Below, piece by piece: positions 57,101 through 64,000 of a stretch of DNA of 64,000 nucleotides. Position numbers and translations under genes: made by a program. The DNA is from Streptomyces hiroshimensis (GTDB taxonomy: Bacteria > Actinomycetota > Actinomycetes > Streptomycetales > Streptomycetaceae), in NCBI RefSeq assembly GCF_014650335.1, contig NZ_BMUT01000014.1:107176-171175 (forward strand). The letters run 5' to 3'. The notes below the pieces were generated by a model, which saw nothing but the letters and a program-made list of their open reading frames with translations, did not search any database and was not told the origin of the DNA. Position 1 is the first letter of the stretch. Each line of letters opens with the position of its first letter.

Positions 57101-57985
57101 CCGGTACAGCTCACCGGCGGTGCACGGCCCACGGGCATCGCCCTCCACCCCTCGCAGCCGTGGGGGTACGTCAGCGGATTGAAGGAAGGGGACCACGACC
57201 GCGCTCCGGGCGTCCTATGGGTGCTCGACACCTCTCAGCCGGACCGCCCTTCCCTGACCGGCACGGTGCAGCATCCCCTCCCCGCCGTCGAAGGCATCGC
57301 CGTCCACCCGGGGACCACCGGCCACGCCTATCTGGTGACCCGCTCCGGCGACGACTGCCGGCTCCACGTCCTGCACGTCACCGGTGACCCGGCCAAGCCT
57401 GTCCTCCTGCCCGGACCTGGTCTGTTCCTTCCGCCCGGTGCCCGGAGCATCACCGTGCACCCGCAAGGCGGTTACGCCTTCGTCGGGGGAGACGGCGGCA
57501 GCGTCCACGTCCTGGAACTGGGCGATCCCACCCGCCCACGGCTCGCGGGCGGCACCCCCAACCTGGGCGCCCGCCCCGGCGCGGCCTTCCGCCCGGACGG
57601 CCGCAGCGCCCTGTGCCTCACCGCCGACGGCCTCGCCGACATCACGCTCGGCCCGCCCAGGGTCACCCACACCTGGAAGGGCGAGTACATCACCGCTCCG
57701 CAGTCCGTGGCGGTCTCGGCGGACGGCAGGAGGCTCTTCGTGACGTCGCAGAACAGCGGAACGCTCTCGATCCTCGACACCGAGACCGGGGCACCGCGCT
57801 TCACCGTGCCGGCCGGTGTCGGGCTTGCCGCCCTCGCACTGCATCCGACGGAACCGCGTGTGTACGTGGCCGACGAGTCCGGTGCCGCCGTCGCGGTGAT
57901 CGACACCACGGAGTTGGCGAAGGCGGGCACCACGGAACTGGGAATCGACCCGCGCCAGGCGCTCCTCGGGCCGGGCGCGGACTGA
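54134..57985 (+). CDS. giant multi-propeller (YVTN/NHL-type) CIS-locus protein
   Basis: A 1,283-residue cytoplasmic-type protein built of repeated beta-propeller blades, with the recurring pattern VAV.PDG..AYV.D...tvsvvD (for example GADGTRAYVADHGSGTLSVVD, split here; SPDGRWAYAADSASDKLAVLD; QDGIYAYVTDRHADAVRC). At roughly 45 residues per blade this gives over twenty blades, hence three or more propellers in a chain. No signal peptide. ATG overlaps the gpJ stop (ATGA). Bases 55,600-56,400 look lower in G+C than the rest. Probably a fibre, cage or scaffold of the CIS; function not established. Confidence 0.75.
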   Translation: MSGTEQRGDGGTGTETGQGIAGEPRLLAVDWAADRLAVVGLGTPQTPEPPRTVEVGSNPRAVAVGADGTRAYVADHGSGTLSVVDLTGAEPVLLHTVPTGPGPASVVAGLARDRVCVADESGGVVVFEADGERVAEIAVGTGPCTLAAASSGERVCAVDVTGGTASVIGIAGPAAPSVTGSVPVSGATGAVAVSPDGAFAYVGVRVDDATGAVKVVDLARGVEVPVGAVGAVGAEPRAIVVSPAGDRICVAAYGSASVAIAGLDRESGRMGSVATVATAPHPVAVAFTPDGRLIHVVSQTTGKVTAIRLDAPEKEPETTDLVVATVPSGVVFGPGGHYAYVTDQATGQLVTVRAAPYKTGEIGTGDGSKPVGVAVSPDGRWAYAADSASDKLAVLDLERLTPGTPVGLGTGHKPWDAAVAPNRTFACATSPDSDHLLLLTPAAGDTLETGEGARVTPVALAPGSRPHGVAVTPDSRYAVTADHGTATVSLVDPHGGTYTIGPETLKCDHPDGIALSKDGRTMYVADFVEPPTNQFGGKIAILRRDTSGRWEHTTVIDAQTGRLAGAHELALSPDERLLYVANYTNGTVSVLGRDSEDGPWTFRRTITKSQSLQHPYGLALSSSGDTLYVSNDADTEGSVEVFDVADGRADFKERIVIKRGQPHVHLGLALSPDDRFLYAADKEFRTPVPQTATGTVYGVPLDGDKQPVVVARASEHGTDMPSGLVCRDDRTLCVVNQGEKTVPSRSACLAVLTLDESRLAVQESKTVPLDKDVLPYTPAVSGDGTLCIANFDGPTVTVFGSMVTPVPVDEPAESQPWDVAVTQDGIYAYVTDRHADAVRCIRLADRDVSTLPVGDDPMGVASGPGGVRAYVADHGGNSITVLDRTPERTGTPVVSVAGVESARAVALHPRASYAYIARANSLDAAALDGATAGTALSAGASLNTGASLCSVAVHPDGAYAYAVDAGGPVPEVRVADLSAAERPVRAAAEPVQLTGGARPTGIALHPSQPWGYVSGLKEGDHDRAPGVLWVLDTSQPDRPSLTGTVQHPLPAVEGIAVHPGTTGHAYLVTRSGDDCRLHVLHVTGDPAKPVLLPGPGLFLPPGARSITVHPQGGYAFVGGDGGSVHVLELGDPTRPRLAGGTPNLGARPGAAFRPDGRSALCLTADGLADITLGPPRVTHTWKGEYITAPQSVAVSADGRRLFVTSQNSGTLSILDTETGAPRFTVPAGVGLAALALHPTEPRVYVADESGAAVAVIDTTELAKAGTTELGIDPRQALLGPGAD

Positions 57986-58047
57986 CACGGACTGCCCCGT
58001 ACGACCCCATCCATCCGGCGCGGACAGCGGCAGACAGAGGCAGGCAG

Positions 58048-58719
58048 ATGATCGAACTGGTCGACCACGCAATGGAGTTACGCGTACGCAGGGATCTGAC
58101 GTATCTGGAGCCGGGTTTCCCCGTCACCTTCCAGCCCCCCGGCCGCGACGGCGGGCACGGGGAGACCGTCGGCGCGGAGACCGTCGGCATCTACCTGTAC
58201 GACATCCGCGAGGACCTGGACCGCAAGCAGACCGGCACCGTCTACAACTACGGCACGGCACGGGGCGGCGGGGACGAGCCGCGGAGGAAGCTGGCGCAGC
58301 ACGACCCGCCCCGGTACGCCCGGCTGTCCTACCTCGTCAGCGCGTGGGCGCCGGACGCCCTCATCGCTCACCGCATGCTCGGCGAACTCCTCGTCGGCTT
58401 CGCCAGGAGCCGTGAGTTCGAGGTGCAGCTTCCGCCGGAACTGGAGCAGATGAAGCTGCAAGCCCTCCTCGACGTCGGCCACCCGCCGGCCGAGGACCGG
58501 GCCTTGACCGAGCTGTGGAGCGCGAAGGGCCACAAGCTCGTGCCGGCTCTGAACGTGACCGTGACCGTGCCGCTGCTGTCGTACCTTCCGGCCGGTTACG
58601 ACCACTGGGTGTCCCAGCCCCTCGTGGTCGGCGACGAGAACGTGGAGCTCACCCGGCCCGGAACGCCGCGCCGGGCCACCGGTCGCACCGGTCGCACCGG
58701 GGAAGGCGGCGGCCGATGA
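58048..58719 (+). CDS. DUF4255/Pvc16-type tail cap protein with a TTA codon
   Basis: A 223-residue protein. IELVDHAMELRVRRDL opens like Pvc16_N (DUF4255), with VGIYLYDIREDLDRK, RLSYLVSAWAPDALIAHRMLGELL, LTELWSAKGHKLVPALNVTVTVPL as family hallmarks. In CIS particles this protein terminates the tail. Leu11 is encoded by TTA (58078-58080). ATG 58048 follows GGCAGGCAG; stop overlaps the ATPase start (ATGA). Tail length 20 residues is Arg/Gly/Thr-rich. Confidence 0.87.
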   Translation: MIELVDHAMELRVRRDLTYLEPGFPVTFQPPGRDGGHGETVGAETVGIYLYDIREDLDRKQTGTVYNYGTARGGGDEPRRKLAQHDPPRYARLSYLVSAWAPDALIAHRMLGELLVGFARSREFEVQLPPELEQMKLQALLDVGHPPAEDRALTELWSAKGHKLVPALNVTVTVPLLSYLPAGYDHWVSQPLVVGDENVELTRPGTPRRATGRTGRTGEGGGR

Positions 58720-61010
58720 CCGCACCCTCGCCGACCTGCCCGGACGAAGTCACCGGACCGGCGGCCCCCACCGCCGCCGACTGGCTCCTCGCCCGCCTGG
58801 CCCTGATCGAGGCCAGGGTGCGGCGCGCCATCGCCGTCCGTACCGGTGACGAGACGGCGGCCGGACCGGGCGGGTTTCCGGGGCCCGCCGAGGCCCCCTT
58901 CGACCCGTTCCAGGGGCTCTACATCTCCGACGACGCGGCCCCGCACCTCCTCGACGCCCCCACCGGCCCGCTGCCCCCCGATCCCGCCGAGAGCCGCCTC
59001 GCCGCCGCCCTCCGCACACACGAGGAAGCGGCCGTCGCCGCCGGAGCCGCACCGCCTCTCCTGCGCCTCGCCCAGGAGTTCGGCCTGGGTCCGCTCGACG
59101 TGGACATCCTGCTGATCGCGCTCGCCCCCGACACCGACGCACGCTTCGAGCGCTGTTACGGGTACCTCAACGACGACATCACCTGCCGTCACGCCACCAC
59201 CGGACTCGCCCTCGCCCTGTGCGGCGTCCCGAGTGCCTCCGCGACCGCCCGCCGCGTCTTCTCGCCCGACGGGCCCTTGCGTGCCGGAGGCCTGCTGGAG
59301 GACGGCGACACCGCCCGCCCCTACCTGACCCGTATGCTCCGCGTCCCCGACCGGGTCACCGCACACCTGCTGGGCCATGACGCCCTGCCGGCTGGCCTGC
59401 ACACCGCCGTAACCCTGCCCAGGCCCGCGCCGCAGGCCCCGCTGACGGGCGACAGCCCGCTCGCCGCCACCGCCCGGCGCCTCGCCTCGCTGCTCACCCG
59501 CCACCGCTTGGCCCACCTGCGCGACGGCCCCGGCGCCGCGGCCGACAGCGTCGCGGAGACGGCGCTGGCGGCGGTCGGCAGGCCGGCGCTCCGGCTCGAC
59601 CTCGCCGCCCTCTCCGGCGAGCCGCGGGCGCAGACGGAGGCGCAGACGGAGGCCGTGGTCCGCGCCGCAGTCCTCGAAGCGCGGCTGCGGGGCTGCGGGC
59701 TGCTCGTCGGTCCTGTCGGCTCGGTCGCTCCCGCCGTCGGCTCCTCCGCCGACGTCCGGCGCCTGCGCGGCCTCCTGGCCCCTCTCGCGGATCTTCCTCT
59801 TCCTGTCGTGTTCACCGGCCCGGAGCCCTGGGACGCACACTGGATGCCCACGCCCCCCGTTCTGATCGAGTGCCCGCCGCTCACGGAACCCGATCGGGCG
59901 GCACTGTGGCGGCACGAGTTACGCGCGCTCACCGGTCCGGCCGCCGGGACCCATGAGGCGGTGGCCGACGGGATCGGCGCTGCGACGGCCGACCGGATCG
60001 ACGAGGCGGCTGCTGCCGGCGCCCGGTACCGCATCGCCCCGCACCGGATCCCCGCCGTGGCCGCGTCGGCCTGCCGGCAGGCCGACGCGGACGGAACCCC
60101 CGTCGGCCCGGCGGCCGTCCACGCCGCGGCCCGCAGCTGGAACGGCAGCGCCCTCGGCCGCCTCGCCCGGCGCGTCCGGCCCGCCGTCTCCTGGCCCGAC
60201 CTGGTCCTGCCCGAGCGCCCGTACGAGCAGCTGCGCGGCCTCGCCCGCCGCATCCGCCACCGCGACCAAGTTCTTGGCCGGTGGGGGATGCGGCCCGGCG
60301 GCGGCCGCGGGCGCGGCGTCACCGCCCTCTTCAGCGGCGCCTCGGGCACCGGCAAGACCTTCGCGGCCGAGGTCGTCGCCGCGGACCTCGGCCTCGACCT
60401 GTACGTCGTCGACCTCGCCACCGTCGTCGACAAGTACATCGGCGAGACCGAGAAGAACCTCGAACGCATCTTCACCGAGGCCGACGCCGTCAACGCCGTC
60501 CTCCTCTTCGACGAGGCCGACGCCGTCTTCGGCAAGCGCACCGCCACCCAGGACGCCCACGACCGCTACGCCAACACCGGCACCTCCTACCTCCTCCAGC
60601 GCCTGGAGTCCTTCGACGGCCTCGCCCTCCTCACCACCAACATGCATGCCAACATCGACGCCGCGTTCCTGCGCCGCCTGGACCTCGTCGTGCACTTCCC
60701 CGCCCCCGACGAGGCGCAGCGCCGCGCCCTGTGGGACCGCTGTCTGGGCCCCGGCGTGCCCCGGGCCGCCGACCTTGACGAAGCCGCGCTCGCGGCGCTC
60801 GCCGGCGCCTTCGACCTGCCCGGCGGTGCCATCCGCTGCTGCGCGGTCACCGCCGCCTACCGTGCCGCCGCCGACGACCGGCCCCTGAGCACGGCCGACC
60901 TGCTGGCCGCGGTCCGGGAGGAGTACGCCAAGCTCGGGCGGTACGTGGACGAGTCCCGGTTCCCCGCGGCGATCCAGCCGATGCAGGCGGCGCAGGCGGT
61001 GCCGCAGTGA
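58716..61010 (+). CDS. AAA+ ATPase of the CIS (Cis15-like)
   Basis: A 764-residue protein. The N-terminal ~500 residues contain a degenerate helical/winged-helix region and a degenerate ATPase-like repeat (LALIEARVRRAIAVR, FGLGPLDVDILLIALAP). The active AAA+ module is C-terminal: Walker A GASGTGKT (Lys547), Walker B VLLFDEADAVFGKR, and sensor/Arg-finger stretch AAFLRRLDLVVHFPAPD. Leu402 is TTA (59919-59921). Such ATPases are conserved in eCIS loci and needed for assembly or effector loading. ATG 58716 overlaps the cap gene stop. Confidence 0.9.
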   Translation: MTAPSPTCPDEVTGPAAPTAADWLLARLALIEARVRRAIAVRTGDETAAGPGGFPGPAEAPFDPFQGLYISDDAAPHLLDAPTGPLPPDPAESRLAAALRTHEEAAVAAGAAPPLLRLAQEFGLGPLDVDILLIALAPDTDARFERCYGYLNDDITCRHATTGLALALCGVPSASATARRVFSPDGPLRAGGLLEDGDTARPYLTRMLRVPDRVTAHLLGHDALPAGLHTAVTLPRPAPQAPLTGDSPLAATARRLASLLTRHRLAHLRDGPGAAADSVAETALAAVGRPALRLDLAALSGEPRAQTEAQTEAVVRAAVLEARLRGCGLLVGPVGSVAPAVGSSADVRRLRGLLAPLADLPLPVVFTGPEPWDAHWMPTPPVLIECPPLTEPDRAALWRHELRALTGPAAGTHEAVADGIGAATADRIDEAAAAGARYRIAPHRIPAVAASACRQADADGTPVGPAAVHAAARSWNGSALGRLARRVRPAVSWPDLVLPERPYEQLRGLARRIRHRDQVLGRWGMRPGGGRGRGVTALFSGASGTGKTFAAEVVAADLGLDLYVVDLATVVDKYIGETEKNLERIFTEADAVNAVLLFDEADAVFGKRTATQDAHDRYANTGTSYLLQRLESFDGLALLTTNMHANIDAAFLRRLDLVVHFPAPDEAQRRALWDRCLGPGVPRAADLDEAALAALAGAFDLPGGAIRCCAVTAAYRAAADDRPLSTADLLAAVREEYAKLGRYVDESRFPAAIQPMQAAQAVPQ

Positions 61011-63343
61011 GCCCGGCTCCGCTTCCGGGACCGGAGCAGCGCCACGAGCCCGCCCCCGCCCCCGAAGCCGCGGCGCCCCCGCAGGCGGGCGCGGCCGGCG
61101 ACATTCTCGCCGGCCGCCTCAGGGAGCTCCAGCAGCAGGCCGGCAACGCGGCGACGGCCGCCCGCGCGCTCGGCGCCGGAGGACAGCAGACCGCGTCCGG
61201 CGCACCGTTCGGCCACCGCCGCCTCGTCGCCTCGCCCCGCTGGCACCAGGAGGCCGAGCTCTACGAACAGCGGCTCGGCGCGGCACTGGCAGCGTCCCCC
61301 GAGGTGGGCCGCGCGGCCCGTACGGCCGTGCTGCGCCTGAACGAGGTGCTGAGCGCGGAGTTCACCGCAGAGCGGGCGGCCGGGGCCTTCCTCAAGGACG
61401 ACCCGGCCAGCGCGGGCCAGGTCGGTACGGGCCAGGTCGGTACGGGCCAGGTCGGCGCGGGCCAGGTCGGCACGGGAGAAGACGCCCGGGAGCGGCTGCT
61501 GCAGTGGACCGAACCCGGCTCGTCCGCCACCGTCCGCGAACTCGTCACCGCCTTCTACAACGCCGCCTACTACAAATACGGGCCCCAGCCCGAGCCGTCC
61601 GGGGACGACCGCGACGTCTCCTTCAAGACCCTCCTGCACCGCATCGTCCTCGACGGCGACCTGCGGCGCGCCTACGAGCTCGGCCTCGACACCGACGCCC
61701 TGAGCGCACAGCGGGAATACCTGACCGGCCGCGCCCGAGGCGTCCTCGGGCAGCTGCCGCAGGACGTCGGGCGTCTGTTCGCGAAGGACATCTTCGCCCT
61801 GGGGAACATGACCCTCCAGCACGGCACCGGCACCACCCTGTCGATGGGCCGCAGCCAGCAGGGCAGGACCGAGCGGCCCGAGGCCGCGGCCGGGACCGGA
61901 CCCGGCCGGAGCACCCTTCGCAACTACCAGGACCTCGGGGTACCCCTGAGCGAGGCGGAGCGGGCCCACGCGGAGCGCAGCACCACGCCCCTGCGCGTCG
62001 AAGGCCTCCGGCTCGACGGGGACCAACTCCACCCGCAGGAGTACGACGTCAGCCCCGAGGACATCTGGGCGGCCCTGGTCCCCGCCGGCGAGCAGGGACC
62101 CGAGTTCCCCCTGCCCTGGGCCTCGGGACAGGCACTCTTCGCCATGGACCCCGCAGCCTCCTGGCACCGTAAGCACCACGAGCGCGGCGCCCCCCTCGTG
62201 GCGGGCATCTCCGGCACGACCACCCGTATGCTCAGCGCTTTCCGCTGGCTGAAGGCCGTACCGGGAGGGTCGCAGGGGCAGGAGCGCTCCGAGCGGGAGT
62301 TCTTCCTCGCCGTCGCCTCCTGGATGCTGACGGGCCGGGACCACTCGCTGTACGAGATCCTGCGCGGCGCGAAGGCCGCCGGGCTGCCGAGCCTGTCCGG
62401 CCTCACGGCGTCCTCCAAGGACGTGGCCGCGATGTACCGGGACTTCGACACCTTCGTACGGGCCGCGCTGCCGCAGACGAAGCTGCCCGATCCCCCGTAT
62501 GCCGCGCTCTACGAGCAGCAGGCGCTGGCCGAACCTGAGCACGGAGGGATGCTCACCGTCCACGACGGTACGGTGCGCGCGGCGCGACACCGGCAGCGGC
62601 GCCTGCGGAGGCAGGGGCCCGGCGAAGAACGGCCGGACAAGGACTTCGGCCTCGCGCACTACCTTGCACTGGCGCAGTACACCGGGGACAACCACCAGCT
62701 CATCAACCGCGTTCTCACCACCCCCGGTGGATTCGCCTCGGTCGGTGTCGGCCGGCTGATCGACGAGATGATCTCCCGGGTCATCAGGGGCGAGCCCACC
62801 GAAGTGCCCTTCACCACGTGGCGCGACGCCGAGCTCCAGGACCGGATCAGCGACTACAGGGCGCCGGGTCTCGACGACCGGGAGAGGGCGGCCCGGCTGG
62901 AGGGCGTGAGGAAGCGGTTGCACGCTCTCGCCGGCACGCTGCGGGCCGAGGCCGAGATCCATGCCGACATGCTCGCCGACTCCCTCCACCGGCTGCCGCC
63001 CGTGAAGGGAACGGTGTACCGGGCGGGATGGGAGGTGTGGCCCCGGAAGCGGCTGTCCTTCAGCGGCTTCACCAGCACCAGCGAGGAGCGGAGGAAGGCC
63101 GAGGAGTTCCTGCCGCTCCAGTACCCGACCGCCGGAGGCCGCAGGGTCCTCTACCGCCTCGAACTCTCCGGGCGCAGCGGACGGAACATCTCCTCCTTCT
63201 CCCGGAAGCCGGAGGAGAAGGAGGTACTCCTCCTGCCGGGGGCGGCGTTCACCGTGCAGCTGCGCAACCGCGACGAAGTCGCGCACGTCCAGGGACGGGA
63301 GATCCGTTACGACTTCGTCTGGGCCACGGAAGCGACGGGGTGA
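61007..63343 (+). CDS. probable CIS effector with R-S-E ADP-ribosyltransferase domain
   Basis: A 778-residue protein; GTG at 61007 overlaps the ATPase stop (GTGA). Residues 1-60: disordered Pro/Ala, then LQ-x3-GNAA (41-49). Then Gly-Gln repeats (about 136-155), a large helical region (about 165-640), and a C-terminal mono-ADP-ribosyltransferase fold. Catalytic residues: Arg672 (TVYRAG), Ser690-Thr-Ser692 (SGFTSTSEE), Glu737-Lys-Glu739 (PEEKEVLLLPG). ExE with preceding Arg and STS defines arginine-specific R-S-E toxins. No signal peptide, so delivery by the CIS is the natural inference. It is the last gene before a strong terminator; an immunity gene was not found. Confidence 0.82.
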   Translation: MSPAPLPGPEQRHEPAPAPEAAAPPQAGAAGDILAGRLRELQQQAGNAATAARALGAGGQQTASGAPFGHRRLVASPRWHQEAELYEQRLGAALAASPEVGRAARTAVLRLNEVLSAEFTAERAAGAFLKDDPASAGQVGTGQVGTGQVGAGQVGTGEDARERLLQWTEPGSSATVRELVTAFYNAAYYKYGPQPEPSGDDRDVSFKTLLHRIVLDGDLRRAYELGLDTDALSAQREYLTGRARGVLGQLPQDVGRLFAKDIFALGNMTLQHGTGTTLSMGRSQQGRTERPEAAAGTGPGRSTLRNYQDLGVPLSEAERAHAERSTTPLRVEGLRLDGDQLHPQEYDVSPEDIWAALVPAGEQGPEFPLPWASGQALFAMDPAASWHRKHHERGAPLVAGISGTTTRMLSAFRWLKAVPGGSQGQERSEREFFLAVASWMLTGRDHSLYEILRGAKAAGLPSLSGLTASSKDVAAMYRDFDTFVRAALPQTKLPDPPYAALYEQQALAEPEHGGMLTVHDGTVRAARHRQRRLRRQGPGEERPDKDFGLAHYLALAQYTGDNHQLINRVLTTPGGFASVGVGRLIDEMISRVIRGEPTEVPFTTWRDAELQDRISDYRAPGLDDRERAARLEGVRKRLHALAGTLRAEAEIHADMLADSLHRLPPVKGTVYRAGWEVWPRKRLSFSGFTSTSEERRKAEEFLPLQYPTAGGRRVLYRLELSGRSGRNISSFSRKPEEKEVLLLPGAAFTVQLRNRDEVAHVQGREIRYDFVWATEATG
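61412..61471 (+). repeat. four tandem 15-bp repeats in the effector gene
   Basis: Consensus RCGGGCCAGGTCGGY, four consecutive units coding Ala/Thr-Gly-Gln-Val-Gly, giving a short flexible linker. In frame and a multiple of three, so length can vary without disrupting the protein. Confidence 0.85.
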
Positions 63344-63377
63344 CTGCGCGGCTCCCCGTACCTTGATGTGTGCGTGC

Positions 63378-63410
63378 GTGCCCTGCCCACCGGACCGGTG
63401 GGCAGGGCAC
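63378..63410. terminator. bidirectional terminator between convergent CIS operons
   Basis: GTGCCCTGCCCACCGG (63378-63393) and CCGGTGGGCAGGGCAC (63395-63410) are perfect complements, separated by a single A, giving about a 14-bp stem with a small loop. It begins 35 bp after the effector stop and ends 18 bp before the stop of the convergent minus-strand gene. Confidence 0.8.
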
Positions 63411-63427
63411 AAGCACATAGGGGACGG

Positions 63428-63874
63428 TCAGGATGCGGGACCGGCGGTGACGGGCCGCCCCCGGACGCAGGTGAGGGTGGCCGTGCCTTTGTACTTCTTC
63501 ACTTCGTCTTTGGCGGGCGGGTTGCTCGCCGGTGTCGTCGGTGTGAAGACCAGGTCGAGCGGGCCTCCGTCGACGACGACTTCCTTGCCCTGCGCGGTCC
63601 TGGCGTACTGGGCGCGGTTCCCCCGGGGCACCTTGAGTTCGACCGTGCCGAGCCCCGCGAGGGGGAACGTCGGCGGCACCACATAGCCGACGCCTGCGAT
63701 CCGCAGGGATTCGATGTCGTCCGGGACGCAGGCGACGTGCCCTTCGACCCGGAAGCCCGCCGAGCCCTGGAGCGGGAAAGGGGGAGGAGGAGTGAGCGTC
63801 GCGCTCACGGGCGGCGTGGTCAAGGCCACCACGAGCGTCACCAGATCGCCCTCTCTCACCACGAGCTTCTGCAT
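63428..63874 (-). CDS. small CIS-associated protein of unknown function
   Basis: A 148-residue beta-rich protein: MQKLVVREGDLVTLVV, SAGFRVEGHVACVPDD, GYVVPPTFPLAGLGTVELKVP, TATLTCVRGRPV. It is 38 bp downstream of the sheath gene on the same strand. Two Cys (near residues 49 and 138), no signal peptide. The repeated strand pattern with GY/PP/G-G turns hints at a PAAR-like tip domain, but the match is weak; it does not resemble a tube protein. ATG 63874 lacks a strong ribosome-binding site but has GGAGAGCTG upstream. Confidence 0.6.
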   Translation of the reverse strand: MQKLVVREGDLVTLVVALTTPPVSATLTPPPPFPLQGSAGFRVEGHVACVPDDIESLRIAGVGYVVPPTFPLAGLGTVELKVPRGNRAQYARTAQGKEVVVDGGPLDLVFTPTTPASNPPAKDEVKKYKGTATLTCVRGRPVTAGPAS

Positions 63875-63912
63875 GATCGGACAGCTCTCCTGGTGTTGTG
63901 GGGGTGGGGGCG

Positions 63913-64000
63913 CTAGCTGCTCTGCCCCGGCTGGCCGGCGATTTGGGTGATGGTGAAGTGGACGAATTCGGCGGGGCGGACGGGGGCGATGCCGATGTCG
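63913..64000 (-). CDS. tail sheath protein, C-terminal end (partial)
   Basis: The last 28 codons of a protein running off the right edge, reading DIGIAPVRPAEFVHFTIT, then QIAGQPGQSS and TAG. IGIAPVRPAEFV followed by an ITQ strand is the highly conserved C-terminal arm of contractile-tail sheath proteins, which extends into the neighbouring subunit. The missing part lies beyond position 64,000, on the minus strand. Confidence 0.88.
   Translation of the reverse strand, partial: DIGIAPVRPAEFVHFTITQIAGQPGQSS

Overview
The window is high-G+C actinobacterial DNA, almost certainly from a Streptomyces chromosome. Codon third positions are G/C-rich, GTG starts and 4-base ATGA/GTGA gene overlaps are common, and Leu-TTA codons are very rare. 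The family content also fits: a SARP/AfsR-type regulator, 2-methylisoborneol (2-MIB) biosynthesis, paired XRE/MmyB-type regulators and a Streptomyces-type contractile injection system (CIS). I saw no rRNA, tRNA or CRISPR array. All calls come from reading the sequence; no database search was run.

Left part (1-23,917): a probable trans-4-hydroxyproline catabolic operon (DHDPS-family deaminase, hydroxyproline epimerase, 2-oxoglutarate-semialdehyde dehydrogenase) is followed by a GntR/FCD regulator. Then come a secreted M6-like metalloprotease with one TTA codon, a RibD/DHFR-like reductase, a 70-residue secreted peptide, an epimerase, a MarR regulator divergent from an FAD monooxygenase, a lipoprotein, an SDR, an XRE regulator, an MHS/ProP-like MFS transporter and an MMPL transporter. 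A very large SARP-ATPase regulator faces a methyltransferase gene, and the gap between them carries SARP-like direct repeats.

Middle part (23,918-37,985): a 2-MIB operon encodes a cyclic-nucleotide-binding (family 2B) encapsulin, 2-MIB synthase with a repeat-rich N-terminal tail, and GPP C-methyltransferase. An accessory-looking stretch follows (about 28.2-34 kb): nucleotidyltransferase, a probably truncated small gene, flavodoxin-fold oxidoreductase, XRE regulator, transposase remnant, a DUF4157 (eCIS-core) protein, cytidine deaminase and decayed lower-G+C DNA. Next are a large secreted protein and an ECF sigma factor gene overlapping a membrane-anchored CU044_5270-type gene.

Right part (38,028-64,000): a CIS/phage-tail-like locus. 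On the plus strand are two propeller/Ig-like proteins, a tail-assembly-chaperone-like pair, an 827-residue Gly/Pro-rich protein, a tube-like protein, a LysM baseplate protein, a VgrG-like spike, a gp25-like protein, a gpJ-like protein carrying a hemopexin-like insert, a gpI-like protein, a second 1,133-residue gpJ-like protein, a 1,283-residue beta-propeller protein, a DUF4255/Pvc16-type cap, an AAA+ ATPase, and a 778-residue protein ending in an R-S-E ADP-ribosyltransferase domain, the likely toxic payload. On the minus strand, converging at a 16-bp hairpin, are an unknown 148-residue protein and the C-terminus of the tail sheath, so the sheath (and presumably the tube and tape measure) lies beyond position 64,000. 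The most notable points are the ADP-ribosyltransferase effector, the LQxxxGNAA motif it shares with the distant DUF4157 protein, the hemopexin-like insert, TTA codons in three CIS genes, and the encapsulin/terpene-synthase pair.
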